This document shows positions 9,848-18,368 of a stretch of DNA of 64,000 bases, one piece after another. Position numbers and translations under genes: made by a program. How positions within the stretch are numbered: position 1 is the first letter of the stretch; each line of letters opens with the position of its first letter. The notes beneath the pieces were generated by a model. That model did not search any database. It was not told the origin of the DNA and was given only the letters and a program-made list of their open reading frames with translations. This DNA is from Leclercia sp. AS011 (lineage in GTDB: Bacteria > Pseudomonadota > Gammaproteobacteria > Enterobacterales > Enterobacteriaceae), in NCBI RefSeq assembly GCF_037152535.1, contig NZ_JBBCMA010000001.1, positions 2,356,001 to 2,420,000 on the forward strand. Reading direction: 5' to 3'.

Positions 9848-9865
9848 TGAGTGAGTAAGCACTCA
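9848..9865. promoter_or_regulatory. RamR operator between romA and ramR
   Basis: TGAGTG-N6-CACTCA is a perfect match to the RamR palindrome described in Salmonella, and the symmetry extends one base further on each side (9847-9866). It lies 55 bp upstream of the romA ATG and 117 bp upstream of ramR, in the divergent promoter region. RamR binding here would repress romA-ramA, and mutations in this site are a known route to RamA over-production in related species. Confidence 0.9.
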
Positions 9866-9982
9866 TTATAGAAGTGATGCGAAAGTCGTCAAGACGTTTT
9901 AAGATCTTTGACATTCCGCGTTGCAGCCCCGCAAAGAGCATGATTCAATCAGGGTTTTTGCACATAAACTGGAGGAAATGCA

Positions 9983-10573
9983 GTGGCTCGTCCGAAAAGT
10001 GAAGATAAAAAACTGGCGTTGCTGGACGCGGCAACCACCGCTTTTGCCCAGTCGGGCATTGCGGCCTCTACCGCGTTAATCGCCCGCGGCGCAGGAGTGG
10101 CTGAAGGCACTCTGTTTCGCTATTTCGCCACCAAAGACGATCTGCTCAATGCCCTCTACCTGCACCTGAAACAGGATCTGTGCCAGACCATGCTGGCAAA
10201 TATGGATCGTGCCCTCACCCAGCCGAAAGAGCATACCCGCAATATCTGGAACAGCTACGTCGACTGGGGGATCCGCAACCCGGTGGCCCACGGCGCGATC
10301 CGCCAGCTCGGGGTGAGCGAGAAGATCAACGCCGAAACCGAACAGGCAGTTCATGAGATGTTCCCGGAACTGCACGAACTCTGTCGTCGCCATATCCGCC
10401 CGGTGTTTATGTCAGAAGAGTTTCGTCTGTTTGGCGATGCCCTGTTCCTGTCGCTGGCGGAGACAACGATGGCCTTCGCCACCCGCGAACCGGCGCGCGC
10501 CGCCGAATTCAAGGCGCTGGGTTTTGAAGCCATGTGGCGTGCACTGGCGGAAGAGGATAACCATGGACAGTAA
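9983..10573 (+). CDS. ramR: RamR, TetR-family repressor of ramA
   Basis: The 196-residue protein has a TetR N-terminal helix-turn-helix (about residues 10-55, including [18 protein letters not shown]) and an all-helical ligand-binding domain. It matches Salmonella and Klebsiella RamR in length and motif content. GTG 9983 is preceded by a GGAGG Shine-Dalgarno. RamR binds bile acids and dyes through an aromatic pocket and then releases the romA-ramA operator. The 3' end overlaps the ybdF start by 11 bp, so the regulator is fused into the backbone transcript and the two may be translationally coupled. Confidence 0.94.
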   Translation: MARPKSEDKKLALLDAATTAFAQSGIAASTALIARGAGVAEGTLFRYFATKDDLLNALYLHLKQDLCQTMLANMDRALTQPKEHTRNIWNSYVDWGIRNPVAHGAIRQLGVSEKINAETEQAVHEMFPELHELCRRHIRPVFMSEEFRLFGDALFLSLAETTMAFATREPARAAEFKALGFEAMWRALAEEDNHGQ

Positions 10574-10934
10574 AACGCTCGCGGCCTGCGCTAAGCAGGT
10601 GGCGCTGGATCTGCCCTTTACCGAGCACTGCTGGCCGTTTGGCCCGGAATATGACGTGTTTAAGGTGGGCGGTAAAATTTTTATGCTGATGGGCGTGGCG
10701 CACGGGCGTCAGCACGTCAGCCTGAAGTCCGATCCGCAAAAATCACTGCTCAACCAGCAGATCTACCGGGGGATCGAGCCCGGTTATCATCTCAATAAAA
10801 AGCACTGGATCTCGATTTACGCGGCGGAGGATATCACCCCGGCGCTGATAGCCGATCTGGTGAACGATTCGTGGCATCTGGTGGTGGATAAGCTGCCGAA
10901 AAAAGAGCAAAAAAAGTTACGCCCCGACGGTTAA
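10563..10934 (+). CDS. ybdF: YbdF, MmcQ/YjbR-family (DUF419) protein
   Basis: The 123-residue cytoplasmic protein matches the YjbR/MmcQ fold family: an N-terminal helix region followed by the segment KIFMLMG and a C-terminal [18 protein letters not shown]. Members bind DNA weakly (CyaY-like fold); the biological role is unknown. In E. coli it lies between ybdJ and nfsB, and here it keeps its place next to nfsB. Its start overlaps the end of ramR by 11 bp. Confidence 0.88.
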   Translation: MDSKTLAACAKQVALDLPFTEHCWPFGPEYDVFKVGGKIFMLMGVAHGRQHVSLKSDPQKSLLNQQIYRGIEPGYHLNKKHWISIYAAEDITPALIADLVNDSWHLVVDKLPKKEQKKLRPDG

Positions 10935-11010
10935 GCGCTCTGAATGCCCTTACCATTTTCCCCTTCCCTTTGTATTCTTTTCCCTTTTGCACTGAATCCC
11001 AGGAGTCGTT

Positions 11011-11664
11011 ATGGATATCATTTCTGTTGCCTTAAAGCGCCACTCAACCAAGGCCTTTGATCCGAGCAAAAAACTGACTGCCGACCAGGCGGAACAGATT
11101 AAAACCCTGCTGCAGTACAGCCCGTCCAGCACCAACTCGCAGCCGTGGCACTTTATCGTTGCCAGCACCGAAGAAGGCAAAGCGCGCGTGGCGAAGTCCG
11201 CGGCCGGTGGCTTTGTCTTTAACGAGCGCAAAATGCTGGATGCCTCTCACGTGGTGGTGTTCTGCGCCAAAACCGCGATGGACGATGCCTGGCTTACCCG
11301 CGTTGTGGATCAGGAAGAGGCCGATGGCCGTTTCGCCACCCCGGAAGCGAAAGCCGCTAACCACAAGGGCCGCACCTTCTTCGCCGATATGCACCGTGTC
11401 GATCTGAAAGATGACGATCAGTGGATGGCGAAACAGGTGTATCTCAACGTCGGTAACTTCCTGCTGGGCGTGGGCGCCATGGGCCTGGACGCGGTGCCCA
11501 TTGAAGGTTTCGACGCGGCGGTTCTCGATGAAGAGTTTGGCCTGAAAGAGAAAGGCTTCACCAGCCTGGTGGTAGTGCCAGTTGGGCATCACAGCGTGGA
11601 AGATTTCAACGCCACGCTGCCAAAATCGCGCCTGCCGCTGAGCACGATTGTGACAGAGTGCTAA
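11011..11664 (+). CDS. nfsB: Oxygen-insensitive NAD(P)H nitroreductase NfsB
   Basis: The 217-residue flavoenzyme has the E. coli NfsB (NfnB) length and motifs: the N-terminal [17 protein letters not shown], the FMN-binding [12 protein letters not shown] segment and the C-terminal VPVGHHS. It forms an FMN homodimer that reduces nitroaromatics, nitrofurans and quinones by two-electron steps. An AGGAG Shine-Dalgarno precedes ATG 11011. In related bacteria RamA/MarA-type activators induce it, which makes its position next to ramR notable. A strong bidirectional terminator follows. Confidence 0.96.
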   Translation: MDIISVALKRHSTKAFDPSKKLTADQAEQIKTLLQYSPSSTNSQPWHFIVASTEEGKARVAKSAAGGFVFNERKMLDASHVVVFCAKTAMDDAWLTRVVDQEEADGRFATPEAKAANHKGRTFFADMHRVDLKDDDQWMAKQVYLNVGNFLLGVGAMGLDAVPIEGFDAAVLDEEFGLKEKGFTSLVVVPVGHHSVEDFNATLPKSRLPLSTIVTEC

Positions 11665-11668
11665 TACA

Positions 11669-11700
11669 AACGGGCCGCAGATAGCGGCCCGTTACTTTTT
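11669..11700. terminator. Bidirectional intrinsic terminator after nfsB
   Basis: A 10 bp perfect stem (AACGGGCCGC / GCGGCCCGTT) with a 5-base loop is followed on the plus strand by ACTTTTT. The left arm of the loop structure and the T-containing flank on the other strand also serve the convergent gene, whose stop codon lies inside the element. Confidence 0.85.
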
Positions 11701-12294
11701 ACTGATAACCAGTCTGCGATGCGGATGCACGTCGCGATCGTGTCCCCAGGCGAACGTAATCCAGCGCTCTTCCAGCTCAGCGTAAGAATTAACCGGCGTT
11801 AAGTGCCACTCCTCCCCCACCGTGCCGTCCGCCACGCTAATCTGATAATTCATGCTAAACGCCCAGTCGATCATCCGTAGCCAAAAACGCTGTCCATCAC
11901 CGGTTTGTTCGCTGTCCGACACCACAATGTCGTATTCGCTCAGCACCCACTGAAAGAATAATTGCGGTAATCCGCTTATCACGCGTTGATGGACAGCCCG
12001 TGGGGTACGCCAGACCATCACCTGCGTAGCGGCACCCTGTGGAAAGGTAATTTCTTTATGAAATGTTAGCTTAACGGCATAGGCCGTATAAGGCTTGCCG
12101 TCGTCGGTGGTCACGAGACGGTATTCATCGCCATAGCGCGATTTCAGGAGCTGATACCCGGCAGGAAGCAAAAAACCCGGCAGGTGAAAATCCATCGTGC
12201 CCCGAGCCAGAAACGCTTCGGTATGTTCGACGTTTCGGGAGATAAGCCCGAGTTTTTGGCTGAAATCTGCGGAATCAATCATCAGTGGCGACAT
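11692..12294 (-). CDS. Uncharacterised protein (200 aa)
   Basis: I do not recognise this family. The protein is soluble, with no signal or membrane segment, and is rich in Trp, Tyr and Phe (for example VMVWRTPRAVH, LRMIDWAFSMNYQ). It ends in a basic HPHRRLVISKK tail. ATG 12294 has a GAG about 9 bp upstream. An in-frame GTG at 12333 would add 13 residues but lacks a ribosome site. The gene has no E. coli backbone counterpart at this locus and its codon use looks more AT-rich than its neighbours, which suggests acquisition. It is convergent with nfsB and co-oriented with the MmyB-type regulator upstream. Confidence 0.7.
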   Translation of the reverse strand: MSPLMIDSADFSQKLGLISRNVEHTEAFLARGTMDFHLPGFLLPAGYQLLKSRYGDEYRLVTTDDGKPYTAYAVKLTFHKEITFPQGAATQVMVWRTPRAVHQRVISGLPQLFFQWVLSEYDIVVSDSEQTGDGQRFWLRMIDWAFSMNYQISVADGTVGEEWHLTPVNSYAELEERWITFAWGHDRDVHPHRRLVISKK

Positions 12295-12447
12295 GGGTGG
12301 TTTCTCATCGCGTGAGTATAGACGACTTAACACCTCATCGAAATCATGACGATTAAGTCGGTTGGTTTAATCTGAACCTCACCTTACACCAGCCTCAGCC
12401 ACTTAGCAGATTTGGCTATAACTCCCTGAAAGCAACTCGCAAAAAAC

Positions 12448-13317
12448 TTATTTCCCCTGCTCCGCCAGCCACGCCAGGGCGCGCTCGCCCTCGTCATCCA
12501 CCGGTAAATAGACCAGCAGGCGCGAGCCGTTGCGCGGGGCGGAGTACCAGTACATCTGCTGGAGATGAATATCCCCCAGTTCGGGATGGGTAAAGAGCTT
12601 GAGCTGGTTTTCCACGCCGCGCACGTCGTTTCGCTGGTGCCACAGAGACTTAAACTCCTCTGAGACGGCAAAGAAGCGCGCCAGTCTGGATTCCCACTGC
12701 GGGTCGCCCCGGTGCTCGGCCATCGCCGCGCGGAAGTAGGAGACAAAAATCGCCAGCACATCATCACGTCGGCCAAGACGGGCGCGCCACGCCGGATGCG
12801 TGAGATAGAGGTAGATGCAGTTGCGGTCTTCCGGCGGGATATCGTTAAAGTCGACGCCCATCAGATGGCAGAAGCTGTCGTTCCACGCCACGATATCGAA
12901 ATTTGGCTTCTGAATGCTGGCGGGTTTTGGCATCAGGGTATCCAGCAGACGACGGGTGCCTTCGCTGATCCCCTCGCAGCAGACCGCCTGCGGCGCTTCG
13001 CCCGGCGGCAACCCCGCCAGCACAAACAGGTGGCGGGCTTCGGTCGGAGTGCACTGCAGCGCTTTCGCCACCGCCGCCATCACCGCGCTCGACGGGTTGA
13101 CGTCCCTGCCCTGCTCCAGCCAGGTGTACCAGGTCACGCCCACGTCGGCCAGCAGGGCCACCTCTTCCCGGCGCAGACCCGGGGTGCGACGGCGACCGCT
13201 GCGCGGTAAACCCAAGCGCTGCGGATCGAGACTCTCTCGCCGGGCGCGTAAAAATGCGCCCAGCTGTTTACGGGTGTCATCCTGGAGTGAGGTGACGGGT
13301 TCAGACATCTGCGCCAT
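12448..13317 (-). CDS. XRE-family regulator with MmyB-like ligand-binding domain
   Basis: The protein has 289 residues. The N-terminal helix-turn-helix includes TPGLRREEVALLADVGVTWYTWLEQGRDVNPS split over residues 45-80, the hallmark of the MmyB/HTH_31 family. The rest is a PAS-like domain with the family signature FDIVAWNDSF and a C-terminal HPELGDIHLQQMYWYSAP. ATG 13317 has an AGGGGG Shine-Dalgarno; an in-frame ATG at 13302+30 (13332) lacks one. These regulators usually sense a fatty-acid or aromatic ligand and control a divergent efflux or oxidoreductase gene. Here the divergent gene is a DHA2 transporter, with a palindrome between them. Confidence 0.9.
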   Translation of the reverse strand: MAQMSEPVTSLQDDTRKQLGAFLRARRESLDPQRLGLPRSGRRRTPGLRREEVALLADVGVTWYTWLEQGRDVNPSSAVMAAVAKALQCTPTEARHLFVLAGLPPGEAPQAVCCEGISEGTRRLLDTLMPKPASIQKPNFDIVAWNDSFCHLMGVDFNDIPPEDRNCIYLYLTHPAWRARLGRRDDVLAIFVSYFRAAMAEHRGDPQWESRLARFFAVSEEFKSLWHQRNDVRGVENQLKLFTHPELGDIHLQQMYWYSAPRNGSRLLVYLPVDDEGERALAWLAEQGK

Positions 13318-13342
13318 AGTTGCCCCCTGCATGGTAGTGCCA

Positions 13343-13368
13343 GTACCAGTATAAGTAAGAACTGGTAC
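13343..13368. promoter_or_regulatory. Inverted repeat between MmyB-type regulator and MFS pump
   Basis: Perfect 8 bp arms GTACCAGT and ACTGGTAC are separated by 10 bp. The element lies 25 bp upstream of the regulator ATG and 57 bp upstream of the transporter ATG, where a repressor would block both promoters. The assignment to the regulator is inferred from position. Confidence 0.65.
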
Positions 13369-13425
13369 CCGTTTATAAGATGGTTGATGCTACGACGCTA
13401 CGCTGTTTGACGCAATGGAGTCACC

Positions 13426-14862
13426 ATGAATACGTCAGTTGTTTCACCGGGCCGGGCAGGCCTGATATTGCTGTTAACCGGCCAGATGCTGCCGCTGATT
13501 GATACCTCAATCACCAACGTGGCGCTGGACGCCATCACCCACTCGCTGCACGCCACCGCCACCGAGCTGGAGCTGATTGTCGCCCTCTACGGCGTGGCCT
13601 TTGCCGTCTGCCTGGCGCTCGGCAGCAAGCTGGGGGATAACCTTGGCCGCCGTCGTCTGTTTATGTGGGGCGTAGCGAGCTTTGGCCTGGCTTCGCTGCT
13701 GTGCGGCATGGCGGGCAGTATCGAGCAGCTGCTGGCCGCCCGCATCGTTCAGGGCGCAGGCGCGGCGCTGATCATGCCGCAGATTCTTGCAACCCTGCAT
13801 GTCACCCTGAAAGGCCCCGCCCACGCCAAAGCCATCAGCCTGTTTGGCGGCATCGGCGGGATTGCGTTTATCGTCGGGCAGATGGGCGGCGGCTGGCTGG
13901 TATCGGCGGATATCGCCGGGCTGGGCTGGCGTAACGCCTTTTTTATCAACGTGCCGATCTGCCTGCTGGTGCTGGCCCTCAGCCGTCGCTTTGTGCCGGA
14001 AACCCGCCGCGACACCCCGTCACGCATCGACTGGCCGGGCACCGCCCTGCTGGCGGCGATCCTCTGCTGCCTGCTGTTCCCGATGGCACTGGGGCCGCAG
14101 TGGCACTGGTCGTGGCCGCTGAAGGCCGCATTGATCGCCATTATCCCGCTGGCATACTTAATGGCGCTGAATGCGCGTAAAAAAGAGCGCGAAGGGGCTC
14201 ACCCGCTGATCCCGCCGCGTCTGATGCAGCTCGGCAGCATCCGCTTTGGGGTGCTGATTGCGCTGCTCTTCTTCAGCGTCTGGTCTGGGTTTATGTTCTG
14301 CATGGCGCTGACCATGCAAACCGGCCTGGGGATGGCTCCATGGCAGTCCGGCAACAGCTTTATCGCCCTCGGCGTGACCTACTTTGTCTCGGCGTGGTTT
14401 GCCCCGCGGCTGATTGCCCGCTATCGCTCGAGCACGATTTTGCTCACCGGGCTGGCGATCCAGATAACCGGCCTGCTGGCGCTGATCGCCACCTTCCGCT
14501 ACTGGGGAATGGAGAATACCGCCCTGACCCTTGCCCCGGCCACCGGGCTGGTGGGCTACGGCCAGGCGCTGATTGTCAACAGCTTCTACCGGATCGGGAT
14601 GCGCGATATTCAGCCTGACGATGCCGGAGCCGCCAGCGCCATTCTCAGCACCCTGCAACAGGCGGCGCTCGGCCTCGGCCCGGCGATCTTCGGTGCGATT
14701 TTGCTCCACGCCCTGCACGACCATCAGGGAGATTACGCCCGGGCGATAAACGTCTTCCTGGTGGTGGAAACCCTGATGATGATCGTCCTGGCGCTGACCA
14801 CCCTGCGATTGCGCCATCGCCTGTGCCTGCCGGTGGTGAAAACCTGTCAGGCGGTAAAATAG
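13426..14862 (+). CDS. MFS transporter, DHA2 (14-TMS drug:H+ antiporter) family
   Basis: The 478-residue membrane protein has the DHA2/EmrB-QacA architecture. TM1 contains the motif D1-like stretch LLPLIDTSITNVALD (here QMLPLIDTSITNVALD), the first cytoplasmic loop carries motif A (GSKLGDNLGRRR), and TM5 holds a GGGW motif. About 13-14 helices are visible. It should export drugs or toxic organics with protons. A GGAG Shine-Dalgarno precedes ATG 13426. It diverges from the MmyB-type regulator and ends at a terminator just before ybdG, so it is a self-contained regulator-pump cassette. Confidence 0.9.
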   Translation: MNTSVVSPGRAGLILLLTGQMLPLIDTSITNVALDAITHSLHATATELELIVALYGVAFAVCLALGSKLGDNLGRRRLFMWGVASFGLASLLCGMAGSIEQLLAARIVQGAGAALIMPQILATLHVTLKGPAHAKAISLFGGIGGIAFIVGQMGGGWLVSADIAGLGWRNAFFINVPICLLVLALSRRFVPETRRDTPSRIDWPGTALLAAILCCLLFPMALGPQWHWSWPLKAALIAIIPLAYLMALNARKKEREGAHPLIPPRLMQLGSIRFGVLIALLFFSVWSGFMFCMALTMQTGLGMAPWQSGNSFIALGVTYFVSAWFAPRLIARYRSSTILLTGLAIQITGLLALIATFRYWGMENTALTLAPATGLVGYGQALIVNSFYRIGMRDIQPDDAGAASAILSTLQQAALGLGPAIFGAILLHALHDHQGDYARAINVFLVVETLMMIVLALTTLRLRHRLCLPVVKTCQAVK

Positions 14863-14890
14863 GCCTGGCGAATTTGCATAATAGATCCTC

Positions 14891-14913
14891 AGCCGCCATT
14901 ATGGCGGCTGCTT
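14891..14913 (+). terminator. Hairpin between MFS pump and ybdG
   Basis: The stem AGCCGCC / GGCGGCT with a 5-base loop (extendable through ATTAT) is followed by GCTTTAAT. It ends the efflux gene only 16 bp before the ybdG start, so ybdG must be transcribed by read-through or from a promoter inside the pump gene. Confidence 0.55.
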
Positions 14914-14929
14914 TAATACAGGAGACGTT

Positions 14930-16174
14930 ATGCAGGAGTTCATTTCTCTGGTCGAAGAGACAGGTATTGAAATTAATCACACCACCTCCCTCGCGATCAT
15001 TTTTGGCATTATTTTTCTTACTGCCCTGATTATTCATTTTATTCTGCACAAAGTAGTGCTGCGGGCGTTCGAGAAACGCGCCCGGGCCAGCAGCCATTTA
15101 TGGCTGCAGATCATTACCGAGAATAAGTTATTTCACCGTCTGGCCTTTACCCTGCAGGGGATAATCGTCAACGTTCAGGCGGTATTGTGGCTGCAAAAAG
15201 GCAGCGACGCGGCGGAAATACTCACCACCTGCGCCAGGCTGTGGGTGATGGTTTACGCCCTGCTGGCCTTCTTCTCGCTGCTGGACGTGATTTTCAACCT
15301 GTCGCAAAAGATGGCTACCGCCTCCCAGCTGCCGCTGAAGGGAATCTTCCAGGGGATCAAGCTGGTGAGCGCCATTCTGGTGGGTATCCTGATTATCTCC
15401 CTGCTGATCGGCCAGTCCCCCGCTATTCTGATTAGCGGTCTGGGCGCGATGGCCGCGGTACTGATGCTGGTGTTCAAAGACCCGATTTTAGGCCTGGTGG
15501 CAGGCATTCAGCTCTCGGCCAACGATATGCTCAAGCTCGGCGACTGGCTGGAGATGCCGAAATACGGCGCCAACGGCACGGTGACCGACATCGGCCTGAC
15601 CACCGTCAAGGTGCGCAATTTCGATAATACCATCACCACCATTCCCACCTGGGCGCTGGTCTCGGACGCCTTTATCAACTGGAGCGGCATGTCAGCCTCC
15701 GGCGGGCGGCGGATTAAACGCAGCCTGAATATTGATACCACCAGCATCCATTTTCTCGACGAGCAAGAGCAGCAGCAGCTGGTTCAGGCGAAGCTGCTGA
15801 AGCCCTATATGGCTACACGTCACGAGGAAATTACCCTGTGGAATCAGGAGAACGGCGAAGGCGATTCGGTACTTAATATGCGCAAGATGACCAATATTGG
15901 CACCTTCCGCGCGTATCTGAATGAATATCTGCGCAACCATCCGCGTATTCGTCAGGATATGACCCTGATGGTGCGGCAATTAGCGCCGGACGCCAACGGC
16001 CTGCCGATAGAAATATATGCGTTTACCAACACCGTGATCTGGGCGGAATATGAGGCGATTCAGGCCGATATTTTCGACCATATTTTCGCGGTGATTGATG
16101 AATTTGGTCTGCGTATTCACCAGACCCCGACCGGGAACGATATTCGCTCCCTGGCGGGCGTACTGGCGAAATAA
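14930..16174 (+). CDS. ybdG: Miniconductance mechanosensitive channel YbdG
   Basis: The 414-residue MscS-family protein has five N-terminal membrane helices (about 20-45, 65-90, 105-125, 145-165) and the pore-lining helix region [20 protein letters not shown] split across residues 165-190. The MscS beta domain and a C-terminal alpha/beta domain follow. It matches E. coli YbdG in length and motifs. It gives a small conductance under hypo-osmotic shock. The CAGGAGA Shine-Dalgarno is clear. The gene runs convergently into a LacI regulator with one base between the stops. In E. coli the next gene is pheP; here a catabolic operon intervenes. Confidence 0.95.
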   Translation: MQEFISLVEETGIEINHTTSLAIIFGIIFLTALIIHFILHKVVLRAFEKRARASSHLWLQIITENKLFHRLAFTLQGIIVNVQAVLWLQKGSDAAEILTTCARLWVMVYALLAFFSLLDVIFNLSQKMATASQLPLKGIFQGIKLVSAILVGILIISLLIGQSPAILISGLGAMAAVLMLVFKDPILGLVAGIQLSANDMLKLGDWLEMPKYGANGTVTDIGLTTVKVRNFDNTITTIPTWALVSDAFINWSGMSASGGRRIKRSLNIDTTSIHFLDEQEQQQLVQAKLLKPYMATRHEEITLWNQENGEGDSVLNMRKMTNIGTFRAYLNEYLRNHPRIRQDMTLMVRQLAPDANGLPIEIYAFTNTVIWAEYEAIQADIFDHIFAVIDEFGLRIHQTPTGNDIRSLAGVLAK

Positions 16175-16175
16175 T

Positions 16176-17150
16176 TCAGGCGCTGGCGCGGGAAATAAAG
16201 CGCCAGTTCATCATCACCCGCTCGGTGGCGGCGTCGGGGTTGTCGATTTTGTTCAGCAGCAGATCCACCGCCTTGCGCCCGATATCCCGCGACGGCTGTT
16301 CGATGGTGGTCAGCGAGACCATCTCCGACAATTCGGTGCCGTCGAAACCCACCACGGCGATATCCTGCGGCACGCGCAGCCCCGCCTTTTCGATAGCGCG
16401 GAGCGCCCCCGCGGCCAGGGTATCGGAGACGGCAAACACCGCATCCGGGCGCGGCTCTGTCGCCAGCAGCTTGCTCATCGCCGCCATCCCGGCTGCGGCG
16501 CTGAGATCGCTGGCGTACTCCACCGCCTGATACGCTAAATCGCGCAGATGCAGCACGCTTTTATACCCGCGCTCGCGCAGGCGGGCATATTTGTAGCTCA
16601 GGTCGTGGTTGATAAGCGCAATGCGCTGACGCCCACCGTCGGCCAGGCGACTGACCACATGCTGGGCGGCATCCACATCGTTGATCCCGACGCAGGAGAC
16701 CGCCCCGGCATCGGCGTATTCGGCGCACTGCACCCAAGGGGCATCGCCAATCAGCGCCGCCAGTTCGGTCAGGCGGGTAAAGGCATCCATGGTGATAATG
16801 CCGTCGACCATTTTGCCGGTCAGCAGGCTCAGGCCCGAGCGGGAGCGTTCAATATCGGAGCCGGAGTTGCACAGCAGAATGCGGTAGCCGTTTTTCTCCG
16901 CCTGCTCCTCAATGCCCTTCACCACTTCGGCGCAGAACGGGTTGGCAATGTTGGAGACCATCACCAGGATCATGTAGCTGCGTGAGGTGCGCAGCTGACG
17001 AGCAAGAAGATTGGGCTGGTAGTTAGCCTCTTTAATCGCCTGCAAGACGCGATCGCGGTTTTTGGCTTTGACGGTATCGCTGTTGTTGAGCACGCGCGAT
17101 ACCGTCGCCACCGATACGCCCGCCAGTTGGGCGATTTTCTGAATTGACAT
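16176..17150 (-). CDS. LacI-family transcriptional regulator of the adjacent sugar operon
   Basis: The protein has 324 residues. The N-terminal HTH with hinge helix includes IQKIAQLAGVSVATVSRVLN and the hinge residues NLLARQLRTSRS. A periplasmic-binding-protein-like effector domain follows, with the family pattern FAVSDTLAAGALRAIEKAGLRVPQDIAVVGFDGTE split across residues 240-275. It is CytR/PurR-like in overall form. It lies downstream of, and on the same strand as, the oxidoreductase/isomerase/permease operon. Twin identical palindromes upstream of that operon are its probable operators (inference). Confidence 0.92.
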   Translation of the reverse strand: MSIQKIAQLAGVSVATVSRVLNNSDTVKAKNRDRVLQAIKEANYQPNLLARQLRTSRSYMILVMVSNIANPFCAEVVKGIEEQAEKNGYRILLCNSGSDIERSRSGLSLLTGKMVDGIITMDAFTRLTELAALIGDAPWVQCAEYADAGAVSCVGINDVDAAQHVVSRLADGGRQRIALINHDLSYKYARLRERGYKSVLHLRDLAYQAVEYASDLSAAAGMAAMSKLLATEPRPDAVFAVSDTLAAGALRAIEKAGLRVPQDIAVVGFDGTELSEMVSLTTIEQPSRDIGRKAVDLLLNKIDNPDAATERVMMNWRFISRASA

Positions 17151-17201
17151 AGCGACGAGTGATCCTGCAGTTAGCGTTAGCAGCAGGCTACCATAAATTT
17201 G

Positions 17202-17221
17202 TTGCCCGGCGTACCGGGCAA
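17202..17221 (-). terminator. Terminator of the oxidoreductase operon
   Basis: An 8 bp stem (TTGCCCGG / CCGGGCAA) with a 4-base loop begins 5 bp after the oxidoreductase stop. On the minus strand it is followed by CAAATTTATGG, a modest T-tract. It separates the operon from the LacI gene, although read-through is possible. Confidence 0.6.
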
Positions 17222-17225
17222 GGCG

Positions 17226-18368
17226 TTAGTGCGCGACGCTGATCCAGCGCTGCTGTTGATGGCTTTTCACAATTGCGTCAATGATATACATCACGTTCGC
17301 CCCGTCGTGGAAGGTGGCAAACAGCGGTTGCTCCGGCATCCTGCCCGCCTGCACCGCGCGATAAAACTGCGCCATCATATTCTTAAAGGCGTCCGGCCAG
17401 CCTTCGATGTGGCCACCGGGGAAGTGGGCGCTGTCGGCCACGTCGCGGTTCATCAGGCCCGGATCGTCCGTCAGGGTCTGGTTGGCCTGCGCGCGATGGC
17501 CCACCCACAGCTGCTGGGGCACCTCCTGATCCCAGGCCACGGAACCCTCGCTGCCGTTGACCTCGAGGCTGAGGCGGTTTTTGCGCCCGGCGCTCACCTG
17601 CGAGACGGTAAAGCTGCCTTTGCTGCCATCGTCGAAGCGGAACAGCACCGAGCCGAAATCCTCGGTGGTGACGGGTTTATCTTCATAGACCGCATCGCCC
17701 GCCTGGCTGAAGGTCTGGTTTCCGGCCACGTTGGCCTTGCGCGTCGGCCAGACGATGGACAGGTCGGCCATCACCTCGGTGATACGTCGTCCGGTCAGGA
17801 ACTGAATGGTGTCGCACCAGTGGGAACCGATGTCCGCCACCGCCCGCGATGCCCCGCCGAGCGCCGCATCGACCCGCCAGTTGTAGTCGGTTTCCAGCAG
17901 CATCCAGTCCTGCAGATAGCTGCCGTGGGCGGCAAACAGCCGTCCGAGCGACCCTGCGGCCACCATGCTCGCCGCCTGGCGCACCATGGCAAACTGGCGA
18001 TAGACAAAGCTCACGCCGTGTATCACCCCCGCCTGCTCGGCCAGGGCCACCAGCTCCCGCGCCTCGTCCGGGGTCATGCACAGCGGTTTTTCGGAGAAAA
18101 CATGCTTTCCGGCGCGCAGGATCTGGCGGTTAATCTCCGCATGCAGATGGTTGGGCGTGCAGTTGTGCACCACGTGCAGATCCGGGTGGGCCAGCAGTGC
18201 GTCTACGCTGCCGTAGGCGTGGGGAATATTCAGCGCCCGGGCCTTCTCCTGCGCCTGCCCCAGCGAGCCATCGCCCAGGGCGACGACCTGCACGAAGCCA
18301 AGACGGCGCAGGGCTTCGATGTGAGCCGGGCCGATAAAGCCGCTGCCGATAATGCCGACGTTAATCAT
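17226..18368 (-). CDS. Gfo/Idh/MocA-family NAD(P)-dependent oxidoreductase
   Basis: The protein has 380 residues. The N-terminal Rossmann fold shows GIIGSGFIG and the family signature SEKPLCMT (EKP). The C-terminal alpha/beta domain carries DIGSHWCDT, whose Asp and His are the catalytic pair of this family. ATG 18368 has an AGGAG Shine-Dalgarno and overlaps the isomerase stop by 8 bp, so translation is coupled. Members oxidise hydroxyls of inositols, sugars and glycosides, often at C-3. Paired with a TIM-barrel isomerase and a permease it suggests a catabolic route for an inositol or a glycoside through a keto intermediate. The substrate is not known. Confidence 0.9.
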   Translation of the reverse strand: MINVGIIGSGFIGPAHIEALRRLGFVQVVALGDGSLGQAQEKARALNIPHAYGSVDALLAHPDLHVVHNCTPNHLHAEINRQILRAGKHVFSEKPLCMTPDEARELVALAEQAGVIHGVSFVYRQFAMVRQAASMVAAGSLGRLFAAHGSYLQDWMLLETDYNWRVDAALGGASRAVADIGSHWCDTIQFLTGRRITEVMADLSIVWPTRKANVAGNQTFSQAGDAVYEDKPVTTEDFGSVLFRFDDGSKGSFTVSQVSAGRKNRLSLEVNGSEGSVAWDQEVPQQLWVGHRAQANQTLTDDPGLMNRDVADSAHFPGGHIEGWPDAFKNMMAQFYRAVQAGRMPEQPLFATFHDGANVMYIIDAIVKSHQQQRWISVAH

